From: Pararhodobacter oceanensis
GTDB taxonomy: Bacteria; Pseudomonadota; Alphaproteobacteria; Rhodobacterales; Rhodobacteraceae
NCBI RefSeq assembly: GCF_003076755.1
Contig: NZ_QDKM01000006.1
Span: 1-64,000, forward strand
Length of the DNA stretch: 64,000 nucleotides
Direction of reading: 5' to 3'
The notes beneath the pieces were generated by a model. That model made no database searches and had not been told where the DNA came from. It saw only the letters and a program-made list of their open reading frames with translations. Both the position numbers and the translations under genes were made by a program. Positions 1 to 8,387 of this stretch are shown one piece after another; within the stretch, counting starts at the first letter, position 1; each line of letters starts with the position of its first letter.

Positions 1-99
1 TTTGCCTACCTCAAGGCCACACTCGAGGCCATCGCCGCAGGCCATCCAACCCGCCGCATCGACGACCTGCTCCCATGGAACTTCAGCCCGTCAAGCTGA
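1..99 (+). CDS. tnpC: IS66-family transposase, C-terminal fragment
   Basis: This is an open frame from the first base to a TGA at 97-99, 32 residues. The peptide contains YLKATLEAIA followed by RRIDDLLPWNF, which matches the conserved C-terminal tail of IS66 TnpC transposases (Y-L-x-x-V/L-L-x-x-I then LLPWN). It stops 28 bases before the IS end, as is usual in this family. The N-terminal helix-turn-helix, zinc-finger and DDE parts are outside the window, so activity cannot be judged. Confidence 0.8.
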   Translation, partial: FAYLKATLEAIAAGHPTRRIDDLLPWNFSPSS

Positions 100-127
100 T
101 CCTGAGTGCCCTGTAGGCACCGCTTAC
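1..127 (+). mobile_element. Right end of an IS66-family insertion sequence
   Basis: The element enters from the left edge of the window and ends at 127. Its last bases read CACCGCTTAC, so the inverted repeat seen from outside starts GTAAGCGGTG, the typical IS66-family terminus. The only coding content here is the last 32 codons of the transposase. The next 8 bases (128-135, attggtct) are the expected 8-bp target duplication; the matching copy should lie beyond the left edge. To the right the element abuts the truncated 5' end of an outer-membrane-protein gene. The family call rests on the terminus plus the transposase C-terminus; the rest of the element is not visible. Confidence 0.8.
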
Positions 128-259
128 ATTGGTCTCGGGCTCGACCGGATAGACGACCGGAGGTGCCACGGTGATCGGCGTGCGCCCGCCGTCAGCCAGA
201 GCGGCAGTGGCAGTGCCGGCTACAGCAACAGCGCAAATGGTGGAAAGGAGTTGTTTCAT
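128..259 (-). pseudogene. Outer-membrane beta-barrel protein gene, 5' end, interrupted by the IS66 element
   Basis: Reading leftwards from an ATG at 259, preceded by a GGGGGA ribosome site, there are 44 codons before the insertion-sequence boundary. Residues 1-22 form a signal peptide ending ALA, and the mature start has a Pro/Val-rich stretch (VAPPVVYPVEPE). The same arrangement, a short signal peptide followed by PPAVVPVIP, opens the intact Omp25-like protein at 47000-47626, so this was probably a paralogue. The beta-barrel body is lost from this side of the element. Whether the 3' part survives beyond the element cannot be seen. The assignment to the porin-like family is inferred from this short N-terminus only. 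Confidence 0.55.
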
Positions 260-1196
260 TGGGATCCCCCGAACGGATTACTAAGTGCAAAAAGTAAAAA
301 ATATCGAAGTAAATGTTTGAGTCGCTAACGATCGAAAATTCCGACGTCAGCCGGTCAACCATTGCCAATATTTCTACACCCGCAGGGGGACCGATCAACT
401 TTTTTTCGCCATATTTCGCGTCGAAAGCCGAGACCTGTGTTTTTGCGAACACATCGGTTGGTTGGGCGCTGGGGCCAGTATATACAGGGTGTGCGTGCTT
501 TCAGGCGGGGGATTTGGGGGCTTGGTTTGGGCGCTGCGTGTCGATTTTAGGTTGAGTTGTGCAAATTAGCTGCAACTAATGATTGCGCGCGGTGCTGCCC
601 CAGAAACCGTCAGAAATCGCCACACCTCCGAGCGTGATGACGGCAAGCCACAACTTCGCATAAACTGAGTATATCGCGATTATTGAGGGGGGGCTTATAA
701 TGCCCCTTATAAATTATACTTCCGCATCGGTAGCGTATCTCTAAAACGGGATCGCTTTAAGTTCATTGCCGCGAAGTAACAAATACATGCAGTTGTTGTA
801 TGCGCTCGATCCATGAAATCCAATGCATGGGGCGAGCAGCCGGGAAACACCCTCGCGCGCTGGCATTGAGCAGGGTAGGGGGCGTGATTAACGCAAAATT
901 ATCAAACTGCTTAGGTCTCGCAGCGGGCAACGCCATCCAGCACTTGCGAGGCGCAGCGGCACCCGCGCCAGTGGGGCCTGCGTGTAGGTCTTGGCGGCCA
1001 TTCCCATACGCTCGCTTCACCGGAGCTGCGCGAATATCGCGCTATAGGCGTTTCAATCCACCGATTGCGCCGTGACCTTTGCGCGGGATTTTAGCCTTTG
1101 GCCGTTATATTTAAGGCTTTGCGCCCGTATCGGGCAGGGGCGCAAAGCGGCGTTTCGAGGTGTCAGGCAACCTCAGGGCGCGCCGGAACCTGCCGT
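260..1196. other. Long stretch without a supportable gene
   Basis: About 940 bases between the interrupted membrane-protein gene and fpr. Several short frames exist on both strands, but none has a ribosome site, plausible composition or a recognisable family. The part around 250-330 is AT-rich and probably holds the promoter of the interrupted gene. At 690-706 there is a small hairpin, GGGGC-ttataat-GCCCC, followed by an AT-rich run, which could be a weak terminator. Nothing else is recognised. Confidence 0.5.
1116..1148 (-). terminator. Possible terminator downstream of fpr
   Basis: An inverted repeat of 10 bp, GCTTTGCGCC at 1116-1125 and GGCGCAAAGC at 1139-1148, lies about 50 bases past the fpr stop codon. 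Read on the minus strand it is followed by a weakly U-rich stretch (CTTAAATATAAC). The stem is convincing; the tail is poor for a classical rho-independent terminator. Confidence 0.45.
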
Positions 1197-2009
1197 TTAG
1201 TCAACAAAGGCGCGCTCAACCACAAAGACGCCCGGCGCGCTGTTCGAACCCTCTTGCATGCCCGCGTCTTCGCAGAGCGTGCGGCAGTCTTTCAGCATTT
1301 CCATCGAGCCGCAGATCATCACCCGGTCAACCTCGGGATCGAGCGGCGGCAGGCCGAGATCCGAGAAAAGCCGCCCCGAGGTCACCGCATCGGTGATTCG
1401 CATGCGCCGCGGATGGTCCTCGCGGGTGACGCAAGTATAGTGGTGCAGCCGCCCCGCCGCGCACTCGCCGACCAGCGGATCTTCCAGCGTTTGCGTGACA
1501 ATCTGCGTGCCGTAAGCCAGTTCGGCGCTCTCGCGGCAGCCGTGCAGCAGCACCACGGTGTCGAATTTCTCATAGGTCTCGGGGTCGCGCATCAGCGAGG
1601 CAAAGGGTGCCACACCGGTGCCGGTCGAGAACATATAGAGCCGTTTGCCCGGCAGCAGCGCATCGGTGACCAGCGTGCCGGTGGGTTTCTTGCGCATCAG
1701 CACCTGATCGCCCGGTTTGATCTTTTGCAGGTGCTCGGTCAGCGGCCCGTCGGCAACCTTGATCGAATAGAACTCCAGTTCCTCATCCCAGGACGGCGAG
1801 GCGATGGAATAGGCGCGCAGCACCGGTTTCTCGGCATTCGGCAGGCCGATCATCACGAATTCGCCGGAACGGAAGCGAAAGCTCGCGGGGCGGGTCATGC
1901 GAAAGCGGAACAGGCGGTCGGTGTAATGCTCCACCTCGGTGACGGTCTCGACGAATGTATTGGCCGGGATCGGAAACGGGGCGGTGGTTTGGGCGGAATC
2001 TAGGGACAC
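1197..2009 (-). CDS. fpr: Ferredoxin/flavodoxin-NADP reductase
   Basis: A 270-residue flavoprotein of the bacterial (Rhodobacter/Azotobacter-type) FPR family, which moves electrons between NADPH and ferredoxin or flavodoxin in the cytoplasm. Residues 65-68 are RAYS, the FAD-binding RxYS motif. Residues 128-135 are STGTGVAP, the nicotinamide-nucleotide pocket. The C-terminus is VVERAFVD, close to the short C-terminal extension of the Rhodobacter capsulatus enzyme, and the length matches that family (about 270). The gene is transcribed away from the nicotinate-type operon beginning at 2335. This matters because the 6-hydroxynicotinate reductase family member at 5945 is expected to need reduced ferredoxin; that link is inference. 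A MarR-type motif lies 70-85 bases upstream (2078-2095). Confidence 0.9.
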   Translation of the reverse strand: MSLDSAQTTAPFPIPANTFVETVTEVEHYTDRLFRFRMTRPASFRFRSGEFVMIGLPNAEKPVLRAYSIASPSWDEELEFYSIKVADGPLTEHLQKIKPGDQVLMRKKPTGTLVTDALLPGKRLYMFSTGTGVAPFASLMRDPETYEKFDTVVLLHGCRESAELAYGTQIVTQTLEDPLVGECAAGRLHHYTCVTREDHPRRMRITDAVTSGRLFSDLGLPPLDPEVDRVMICGSMEMLKDCRTLCEDAGMQEGSNSAPGVFVVERAFVD

Positions 2010-2334
2010 GGCGCACCTTTATGGCTGGAATCGGGGTGGGTTGGTTGCGTCTTCTGCATCGATCTATAGCAAAATAACGTTCGTGCACAAACAAAAAAGA
2101 CGCGGCAGCGGGAGGCCCCCATCCCCCGGCATGGCAGTGGAATCACGGGGTCCGCAGCGCTTTTCCCGCTGAAAACAGGCGGAAATGCCGGTTTTCTGCA
2201 AGGGTGCTAGCGCGAACAACAAACTTCTGGCCGGTGGAAAAATTTTCTTGTGCGAAGGGGAATGCTCTGCCAGATTGAAAAATAACTTGTGTGCGTCCAA
2301 TAATTGACGCGCCCCATAGAATGGATGCCAGACC
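2010..2334. promoter_or_regulatory. Divergent control region between fpr and the molybdenum-hydroxylase operon
   Basis: A 325-base intergenic region that is clearly more AT-rich than its surroundings. At 2078-2095 it reads CGTTCGTGCACAAACAAA, whose core TTCGTGCACAA is nearly palindromic. A similar sequence occurs inverted in front of the enamidase gene (14257-14275). At 2293-2310 there is GCGTC, an 8-base spacer CAATAATT and GACGC, a dyad 25-42 bases before the first codon of the FAD-subunit gene. Both are candidate operators. No convincing -35/-10 pair could be fixed by eye. Confidence 0.45.
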
Positions 2335-3174
2335 ATGCCAGCCTTCCTTCGCCCCGCCACCCTCCAAGAGGCGCTCGCCCATCTGGCGCAGGCGCCCAAG
2401 TTGCGCATTCTCGCCGGTGGCACCGATGTCTACCCGACGCTGGGCGATGAGGTGGCGCGGGTGGCACTGATGGATATCACCGGCATCGAGGCGCTGCAGG
2501 GGGTCACGCTGAGTGACAGCTCGCTGCGGATCGGCGCGCTGGCGACATGGACCGAGGTGCAGCGTATGGAGCTGCCGCCCGCCTTCGCCGCCCTCCAGCA
2601 AGCGGGGCGCGAGGTTGGCTCGCCGCAGGTGCAGAATTCGGGCACCGTGGTCGGCAATATCTGCAACGCCTCGCCCGCCGCCGATGGCACCGTGGCGCTG
2701 CTGGCACTGGACGCCGAGGTCGAGATTGCCGGACCGCAGGGCACGCGCGAGATGCCCTTGGCGGATTTCGTTACCGGTGTGCGTCAGGTGGCGCTACAGG
2801 CGGGCGAATTTGTCACCGCCGTGCATATCAAACGCCCCGACGCGGCGGCCAAATCGGCGTTTCTGAAACTGGGCGCGCGGCGGTATCTGGTGATCTCGAT
2901 TGCCATGGTCGCGGCGCTGATCGAGTGCGACGCGCAGGGTAAGATCACCGGCGCTGCCATCGCGGTCGGCGCCTGTTCACCGGTGGCGCAGCGGCTGCCG
3001 GCGCTGGAAAAACGACTTATCGGGTTGGGCAAAGCCGATATCGCAGGGGCGCTGCGCCCCGAGGACTTCGCCGGGTTGGCGCCGATTGGCGATGTGCGCG
3101 CCGAGGCCGCCTATCGCAGCGCCTCGGTGCCGGTGTTGGTGCGCCGCGCCATCACCCGCGCGCTGGAGGCTTGA
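2335..3174 (+). CDS. FAD-binding subunit of a xanthine dehydrogenase-family molybdenum hydroxylase
   Basis: 279 residues, the usual size of CoxM/NdhF-type medium subunits, which pass electrons from the 2Fe-2S clusters to FAD. The N-terminal half shows LAGGTDVYP (residues 27-35), the first FAD loop, and GTVVGNICNASPAAD, the second flavin-binding loop. The C-terminal third is the CO-dehydrogenase flavoprotein C-terminal domain. One base separates its stop from the next start, so the two genes are translationally linked. With the fused subunit that follows it should form an FAD / two 2Fe-2S / Mo hydroxylase. In view of the downstream 6-hydroxynicotinate reductase and enamidase homologues, nicotinate is the likely substrate. 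The start has only a weak ribosome site. Confidence 0.85.
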   Translation: MPAFLRPATLQEALAHLAQAPKLRILAGGTDVYPTLGDEVARVALMDITGIEALQGVTLSDSSLRIGALATWTEVQRMELPPAFAALQQAGREVGSPQVQNSGTVVGNICNASPAADGTVALLALDAEVEIAGPQGTREMPLADFVTGVRQVALQAGEFVTAVHIKRPDAAAKSAFLKLGARRYLVISIAMVAALIECDAQGKITGAAIAVGACSPVAQRLPALEKRLIGLGKADIAGALRPEDFAGLAPIGDVRAEAAYRSASVPVLVRRAITRALEA

Positions 3175-3175
3175 A

Positions 3176-5941
3176 ATGAGAGACGCCGTGGAAAAAACCG
3201 CTTCGCAAGTCACCCTGTCCCTGACCCTCAACGGCCAGTCACGCCGCGCGGATCTGCGCCCGCAAGCAAGGTTGAGCGCCGCGCTGCGCGAGGATTTCGG
3301 CTGCGAGGATGTCAAATCGGGCTGCGACGCGGGCGATTGCGGGGCTTGCACGGTGCTCTTGGACGGTGCGCCGGTTTGCGCCTGTATGCTGCCCGCCACG
3401 CGCGCCGAGGGGCGGGTGGTGGAAACCGCGCAAGCGCTGGCGGCTGCGCCCGATCAGCCCGGCGCCTTGCAGCGGTCGTTCCTGCGCCACGGTGCCGCGC
3501 AATGCGGGATTTGCACGCCCGGAATGCTGGTCTCGGCCGAGGCTTTGCTGCGCCGCACCAAGAACCCGAGCCGCGCCGAGGTCGAAGAGGCGATCTCGGG
3601 TGTGCTGTGTCGTTGCACCGGCTACGCCAAGATCGTCACGGCGATCATGGAGTGTCACAGCGAAGCGCCCGCCAAAACGCCCGAACCCGCAGCCGTGGGC
3701 GCGCGGATCGAGCGGCTTGACGGGTTGCCGAAGGTGCTGGGTAGCGACCTTTTCGGCGCCGACAACTGGCCCGAGGGCACATTACTGGTGCGCGCCATCC
3801 GCAGCCCGTTTAACCATGCCAGCTTCACCCTCGGTGATCTGGCAGCCTACCGAAAATCCCACCCCGAGCTGCGCGCCATTCTCACCGCCGATGATATCCC
3901 CGGGCGCAACCTGCACGGCGTCATCCCTCAGCTTGCCGACCAGCCGGTGTTTGCCGAACGCACCACCCGCTTCAAGGGCGAGGCGGTGGCCATCATCGTC
4001 GGCCCGCGCAAAGTGGTTGAGGCGCTCGATCTCGCCGATTTCCCCGTCGAGTGGCAGGAATTGGACGCCGCGCTGACCGTGGATCAGGCGCTGGCCGAGG
4101 GCGCCGCCGCGCTGCACGAGAGCCGCGCGGGTAATATTCTGGTCAACGGCCTCGTGCGCCGTGGCACGCCGGAAACTGCCCTCAAAACCGCCGCGAGTAT
4201 CGTCGAAGGCCAATTTTCCAGCGGCTTTGTCGAACACGCCTATATCGAGCCCGAGGCCGGTTTCGCCCGCCGTGTCGGTGACCGTATCGAGATCGCCGTG
4301 TCCACCCAAGCGCCCTATATGAACCGCGACGATCTGGCGCTGATCATGGGGCTGCCGGTCGAGAATATCCGCATCCTGCCCACCTCGGTCGGTGGCGGCT
4401 TCGGCTCGAAGCTCGATCTGACCGTGCAGCCCTTCATTGCACTGGCGGCTTGGGTCACCGGCGCGCCCTGCGGCATGGTCTATAGCCGCAAGGAATCGAT
4501 GCAGACCTCGACCAAACGCCACCCCTCGCAGATCACCGCGCGGATCGGCGCCGACGCCGAGGGCAAGCTTTTGGGCATGGACTTCACCGGTTATTTCAAC
4601 ACCGGCGCCTATGCCTCTTGGGGGCCGACGGTGGCGAACCGCGTGCCGGTCCATGCCTCGGGCCCCTATAGCGTGCCGCATTACCACGCCAAATCCATCG
4701 CCGTGCACAGCCATTGCGCCCCCGCCGGTGCCTTTCGCGGCTTTGGCGTGCCGCAAAGCTCGGTGGTGCAGGAAAGCCTGTTTGATGAACTCGCCGATGC
4801 GCTGGGCCATGACCGGCTGGAATTTCGCATCACTAACGCGCTGACCACGGGGCAGGCGACGGTGACCGGGCAGGTGTTTGCGCAGGGCGTCGGCATCCGC
4901 GCCTGTCTTGAGGCTTTGCGCGAGGATTGGGCCACGCGCCGCGCCGCCTGCGCCACCTTCAACGCCGAACAAGAGGCCAGCGGCGGCACATTGCGGCGCG
5001 GCGTTGGCGTCGCGGGCATGTGGTATGGCTGCGGAAACACCTCCTTGCCGAACCCTTCGACAATCCGCGTCGGGCTGACCGCCAAGGGCCAACTCATGCT
5101 GCATCAGGGCGCGGTGGATATCGGGCAGGGCTCGAACACCGTAATCACCCAGATTTGCGCCGAAGCGCTGGGCCTGAGGGTCGCGGATTTCACCCTTGTC
5201 GGCGCCGATACCGACCTGACGCCGGACGCGGGTAAAACCTCGGCCTCGCGGCAGACCTTTGTCTCGGGCGCCGCGGCCCTGCGCGCGGGCGCGGCACTCA
5301 GGGCGCAAATCCTGCGGTGGTTGAACGCCGGGGATGACGCGCAGCTGACGCTGAGCGGCAGCGTCATCGCCGCCGGTGACGCGCGGCTCGATCTCGCCGC
5401 GCTCAGTGATGAAGCCAACGCGCTGGGCTATGTTTTGATGGCCGAGGAAACCTATGATCCGCCGACCAGCCCCTTGGATGAAAACGGGCAGGGCGATCCT
5501 TACGCCGCCTACGGCTGGGGCGCGCATCTGGCCGAGGTCGAGGTCGACACCGAGTTGGGCCTGATCCGCACCCGCGATCTGGTCTGCGCCCATGACGTGG
5601 GCCGCGCGATCAACCCGACGCTACTGGAAGGCCAGATCGAGGGCGGCTCGGCGCAGGGGCTGGGCTTTGCCCTGATGGAAGAATTCCACCCCGGGCGCAC
5701 CGAGAACCTGCATGATTACCTGATCCCCACCGTTGGCGATGTGCCGCGGGTGCGCTCGATCCTCATTGAGGACCCCGACGCGCATGGCCCTTACGGCGCC
5801 AAGGGCATCGGCGAGCAGGTGCTGATCCCCACCGCCCCCGCGATCCTCAATGCGGTGCGCGATGCCACCGGCGCGCGGCTGCGCGATCTGCCCGCCACGC
5901 CCGACAAAGTGCTGCGCGCCCTCAACGCTGTGGAGGCCTGA
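3176..5941 (+). CDS. Fused 2Fe-2S and molybdopterin subunit of a molybdenum hydroxylase (putative nicotinate dehydrogenase)
   Basis: 921 residues from the ATG at 3176 (TGA-A-ATG after the previous gene). Residues 1-160 are a complete small subunit. The plant-type cluster is bound by C50, C55, C58 and C70, and the second, four-helix-bundle cluster by C110, C113, C145 and C147 (CGIC and CRCTGY). After a short Pro/Ala linker, residues 176-921 are the molybdopterin-binding large subunit, with VGGGFGSK, the AFRGFG loop, GQGSNT, and the catalytic glutamate E880 in GIGEQ. Enzymes of this family hydroxylate N-heterocycles or oxidise aldehydes. E. barkeri nicotinate dehydrogenase has these parts on separate subunits, so the S-L fusion is notable. 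Alternatives are another purine or pyridine hydroxylase; context favours nicotinate to 6-hydroxynicotinate. Confidence 0.85.
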   Translation: MRDAVEKTASQVTLSLTLNGQSRRADLRPQARLSAALREDFGCEDVKSGCDAGDCGACTVLLDGAPVCACMLPATRAEGRVVETAQALAAAPDQPGALQRSFLRHGAAQCGICTPGMLVSAEALLRRTKNPSRAEVEEAISGVLCRCTGYAKIVTAIMECHSEAPAKTPEPAAVGARIERLDGLPKVLGSDLFGADNWPEGTLLVRAIRSPFNHASFTLGDLAAYRKSHPELRAILTADDIPGRNLHGVIPQLADQPVFAERTTRFKGEAVAIIVGPRKVVEALDLADFPVEWQELDAALTVDQALAEGAAALHESRAGNILVNGLVRRGTPETALKTAASIVEGQFSSGFVEHAYIEPEAGFARRVGDRIEIAVSTQAPYMNRDDLALIMGLPVENIRILPTSVGGGFGSKLDLTVQPFIALAAWVTGAPCGMVYSRKESMQTSTKRHPSQITARIGADAEGKLLGMDFTGYFNTGAYASWGPTVANRVPVHASGPYSVPHYHAKSIAVHSHCAPAGAFRGFGVPQSSVVQESLFDELADALGHDRLEFRITNALTTGQATVTGQVFAQGVGIRACLEALREDWATRRAACATFNAEQEASGGTLRRGVGVAGMWYGCGNTSLPNPSTIRVGLTAKGQLMLHQGAVDIGQGSNTVITQICAEALGLRVADFTLVGADTDLTPDAGKTSASRQTFVSGAAALRAGAALRAQILRWLNAGDDAQLTLSGSVIAAGDARLDLAALSDEANALGYVLMAEETYDPPTSPLDENGQGDPYAAYGWGAHLAEVEVDTELGLIRTRDLVCAHDVGRAINPTLLEGQIEGGSAQGLGFALMEEFHPGRTENLHDYLIPTVGDVPRVRSILIEDPDAHGPYGAKGIGEQVLIPTAPAILNAVRDATGARLRDLPATPDKVLRALNAVEA

Positions 5942-5944
5942 GTA

Positions 5945-7477
5945 ATGACCCAAGACACGCCCGAAACCACGCCGGAAATCACCACCCCGCCCTCGATCCC
6001 GCGCCGCGCCAAACGCGAGCAGCCCGAGAAAATCCGCTGTGATGCCTGTCCGGTGCTCTGCTTCATCGCTGACGGCCGCGCCGGTGCCTGCGACCGCTAC
6101 GCCAATGTCGGCGGCACCCTCACCCGCGTGGACCCGCTGGTGATCCTCGACCGCACGGTTGAGGCCGGTGGCGAGGTGGTCAGCTTTCTCGATGACAAGC
6201 GCGAATGGGAGGGCGATATCGTCCAGCCGCCGGCGAGTTTCATCACCGCAGTCGGCGCCGGCACCACCTATCCCGACTATAAACCCGCGCCCTTCATCGT
6301 TTCCAGCCAGATGGCGGGCGTCGATATGGTGACCGTGGTGACCGAGGGGATATTCTCCTATTGCGGGGTCAAGCTGAAGATCGACACCGACCGCCACCTC
6401 GGCGACGAGACCGCTGCGGTGCGCTATCAGGGCGAGGTCGTCGGCCATGTCACCTCGGGCGAATACGGCAGCCAGATGATGAGCCTCGGCGGCGTCCATC
6501 ACCTGACCGGCGGCTCGAAAAAAGAGGGCCGGATGACCTGCGAGGCGCTCTTAAATCTGTGCAACCGCCAGCCGGTGGAATTGCAGATTGATGAGGGCGT
6601 TAACATCATTGTCGAGGCCGGAAAAGCGCCGGTGATCGAGGGCCAGCGTGAAGAGCGGATGCGCGTCGGCTGCGGCTCGGCGGCGATCGGCATGTTCGCC
6701 CAGCAATGGTTCCGCCATGTCGATGATGTGGTGGTGGTCGACGACCATATCACCGGCGTGTTGTCCGAGCATCAGGCGGGCAAACTGCTGGATGTGCCGC
6801 CGACCGGCATCAAGATCAAAGGCAAGCGCAGCACCCCGGGGCGGTATTTCCGCGTCGCCGAGCCGGGGCAGGGCTGGGGTGGCACCAATCTGGATGATCC
6901 GCTGGCGATCATCGACCGGTTTGATGCGAAAACCGCGACGCCGGGGATGAAGCTGTTGATGATTTCGACCACCGGCGATCATTCGGATTATTTTGTGCTT
7001 GATGATGATCTGACACCGCAGCGCGCCGAGATGCCGCAAGCGGTCCGCGACACTGTCGAGCGGGTCAAGGAAAACTGCGAACCGGCGCTCTGTTCGGTGG
7101 TGTTCATCGGCGGTGCAGGCGGGTCCCTGCGCGCCGGTGTCACCGAAAACCCCGTGCGGCTGACGCGCTCGGTGCGCGATACGCTGACCCATGTCACCTC
7201 GGGCGGGGCCGAGGTCTATATCTGGCCCGGCGGCGGCATCACCTATATGGTGGATGTCACGCAAATGCCTGAAAATTCATTCGGTTACGTGCCGACGCCT
7301 GCGCTGGTTGCACCGATTGAGTTCACCATGCGGGTCAGCGATTACGAGGCGCTGGGTGGGCATATGGACTCGATCCGCCCGCTGGCCGAGGTCGGCGGTG
7401 CGCAGCGGCGGCTCAATCAGGGCGAAGAGGCGGGCGCATGGCCGGTGCAACCCCATCACTTCGGCTGGACACGTTAG
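5945..7477 (+). CDS. hnr: 6-hydroxynicotinate reductase homologue
   Basis: 510 residues matching, by overall pattern, the 6-hydroxynicotinate reductase of E. barkeri and its proteobacterial relatives. That enzyme uses reduced ferredoxin to convert 6-hydroxynicotinate to 1,4,5,6-tetrahydro-6-oxonicotinate. An Fe-S site is visible near the N-terminus: C32, C35, C39 and C49 in CDACPVLC...AC. The region around residues 120-190 (VTVVTEGIFSYCGVKLKI, GGVHHLTGG) and the C-terminal GGAGGSLRAGV and WPGGGITYMV stretches are strongly patterned and probably bind flavin or substrate; no structure-based assignment is possible here. It starts 3 bases after the hydroxylase gene and is followed after 1 base by the UPF0280 gene, so one operon. 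The assignment is supported by the enamidase gene 6 kb away. Confidence 0.75.
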   Translation: MTQDTPETTPEITTPPSIPRRAKREQPEKIRCDACPVLCFIADGRAGACDRYANVGGTLTRVDPLVILDRTVEAGGEVVSFLDDKREWEGDIVQPPASFITAVGAGTTYPDYKPAPFIVSSQMAGVDMVTVVTEGIFSYCGVKLKIDTDRHLGDETAAVRYQGEVVGHVTSGEYGSQMMSLGGVHHLTGGSKKEGRMTCEALLNLCNRQPVELQIDEGVNIIVEAGKAPVIEGQREERMRVGCGSAAIGMFAQQWFRHVDDVVVVDDHITGVLSEHQAGKLLDVPPTGIKIKGKRSTPGRYFRVAEPGQGWGGTNLDDPLAIIDRFDAKTATPGMKLLMISTTGDHSDYFVLDDDLTPQRAEMPQAVRDTVERVKENCEPALCSVVFIGGAGGSLRAGVTENPVRLTRSVRDTLTHVTSGGAEVYIWPGGGITYMVDVTQMPENSFGYVPTPALVAPIEFTMRVSDYEALGGHMDSIRPLAEVGGAQRRLNQGEEAGAWPVQPHHFGWTR

Positions 7478-7478
7478 C

Positions 7479-8387
7479 ATGATGCAGGCCCCGCACCACC
7501 GCATGCTGCCCGACGGGCGGCGGCTGCATCTCGGGCATGGGCCGATTGACCTGATTGTGCAGGCCGAGGGTGCCCCTGACGCGGTGGCCGAAGGCTACCG
7601 TCGGGCCGTGGCGCGGTTTGACGGGCTACTCGAGGAATTGGTCGCCGAATTGCCGCTACTGCGCCGACCAGTGCAAGGGGACGACTGCCCGCTACAAGGA
7701 CCAATCGCAAAGCGCATGTGGCAGGCGGCGCGGGGCTGTATGCCCGAGGGCGCGCCGCTCTTTGTCACCCCGATGGCCGCCGTCGCCGGTGCCGTCGCCG
7801 AGGCGGTGCTCGCCGCAATCAGCGAGGTGCCCGGTCTCACCCGCGCCAGCGTTAACAACGGCGGCGATATCGCGCTCTACCTTGCCTCCGACGCCCCCGA
7901 TTGGCGCCTCGCGGTGGTGGTTGATCCGCAAGATCCCGCCTCGCCCGGCGTGCTGCGCATCGGCCCCAAGCATAGCTGCCGCGGTGTGGCGAGTAGCGGC
8001 GCCAAAGGCCGCAGCCATTCCCTCGGCATCGCCGATAGCGTCACCGTGCTGGCCAAAACCGCGCCCGAGGCCGACGTCGCCGCGACCCTAATCGCCAACG
8101 CGGTGGACCTGCCCGACCACCCGGCAATCACCCGCCAACCCGCCTGCGTCCTCGCGCCCGACAGCGACCTCGGCGCGGCTTTGGTGACCACCCATGTCGG
8201 CGCGCTGACCGCCAAAGAAATTACACAAGCCCTTGACGCGGGGGAAACCTTGGCAGAGTCACTGCTAGCGACGCGTCGAATTCACGGTGCCGCGCTTGTT
8301 TTACAAGGGCGGGTGCGGCTGGTTGGCGATCTGCCGCTGCATACCCATGGCCAAGTCCACTCAGTTAGAAAGTTGCACAATGTCTGA
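7479..8387 (+). CDS. UPF0280 family protein (ApbE-like fold expected)
   Basis: 302 residues. The family is uncharacterised, but its members resemble ApbE-type FAD:protein FMN transferases in fold. Visible signatures are the HRMLPDGRRLHLGHGPIDL start, a Gly/Ala-rich central part (AAVAGAVAEAVL, NNGGDIALYL) and SRGVASSG-like CRGVASSGAKGRSHSLGIADSVTVLA, the most conserved part of the family. Two tandem ATGs (7479 and 7482) are possible starts. The gene overlaps the next one by 8 bases. Position directly after the Fe-S flavoprotein gene suggests a role in its maturation, for example covalent flavin attachment; this is inference. Nothing in the sequence proves catalytic activity. Confidence 0.75.
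   Translation: MMQAPHHRMLPDGRRLHLGHGPIDLIVQAEGAPDAVAEGYRRAVARFDGLLEELVAELPLLRRPVQGDDCPLQGPIAKRMWQAARGCMPEGAPLFVTPMAAVAGAVAEAVLAAISEVPGLTRASVNNGGDIALYLASDAPDWRLAVVVDPQDPASPGVLRIGPKHSCRGVASSGAKGRSHSLGIADSVTVLAKTAPEADVAATLIANAVDLPDHPAITRQPACVLAPDSDLGAALVTTHVGALTAKEITQALDAGETLAESLLATRRIHGAALVLQGRVRLVGDLPLHTHGQVHSVRKLHNV

Noticed and set aside
313-555. Plus-strand frame of 80 codons downstream of the interrupted membrane-protein gene
   Set aside because: Starts in the presumed promoter region, Cys/Gly-rich with no coherent pattern and no ribosome site.
763-1020. Minus-strand frame of 85 codons between the IS and fpr
   Set aside because: No ribosome site, low-complexity Ala/Pro/Arg composition and no recognisable family.
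3782-5593. 603-codon minus-strand open frame
   Set aside because: Antisense to the molybdenum hydroxylase subunit whose motifs are complete.
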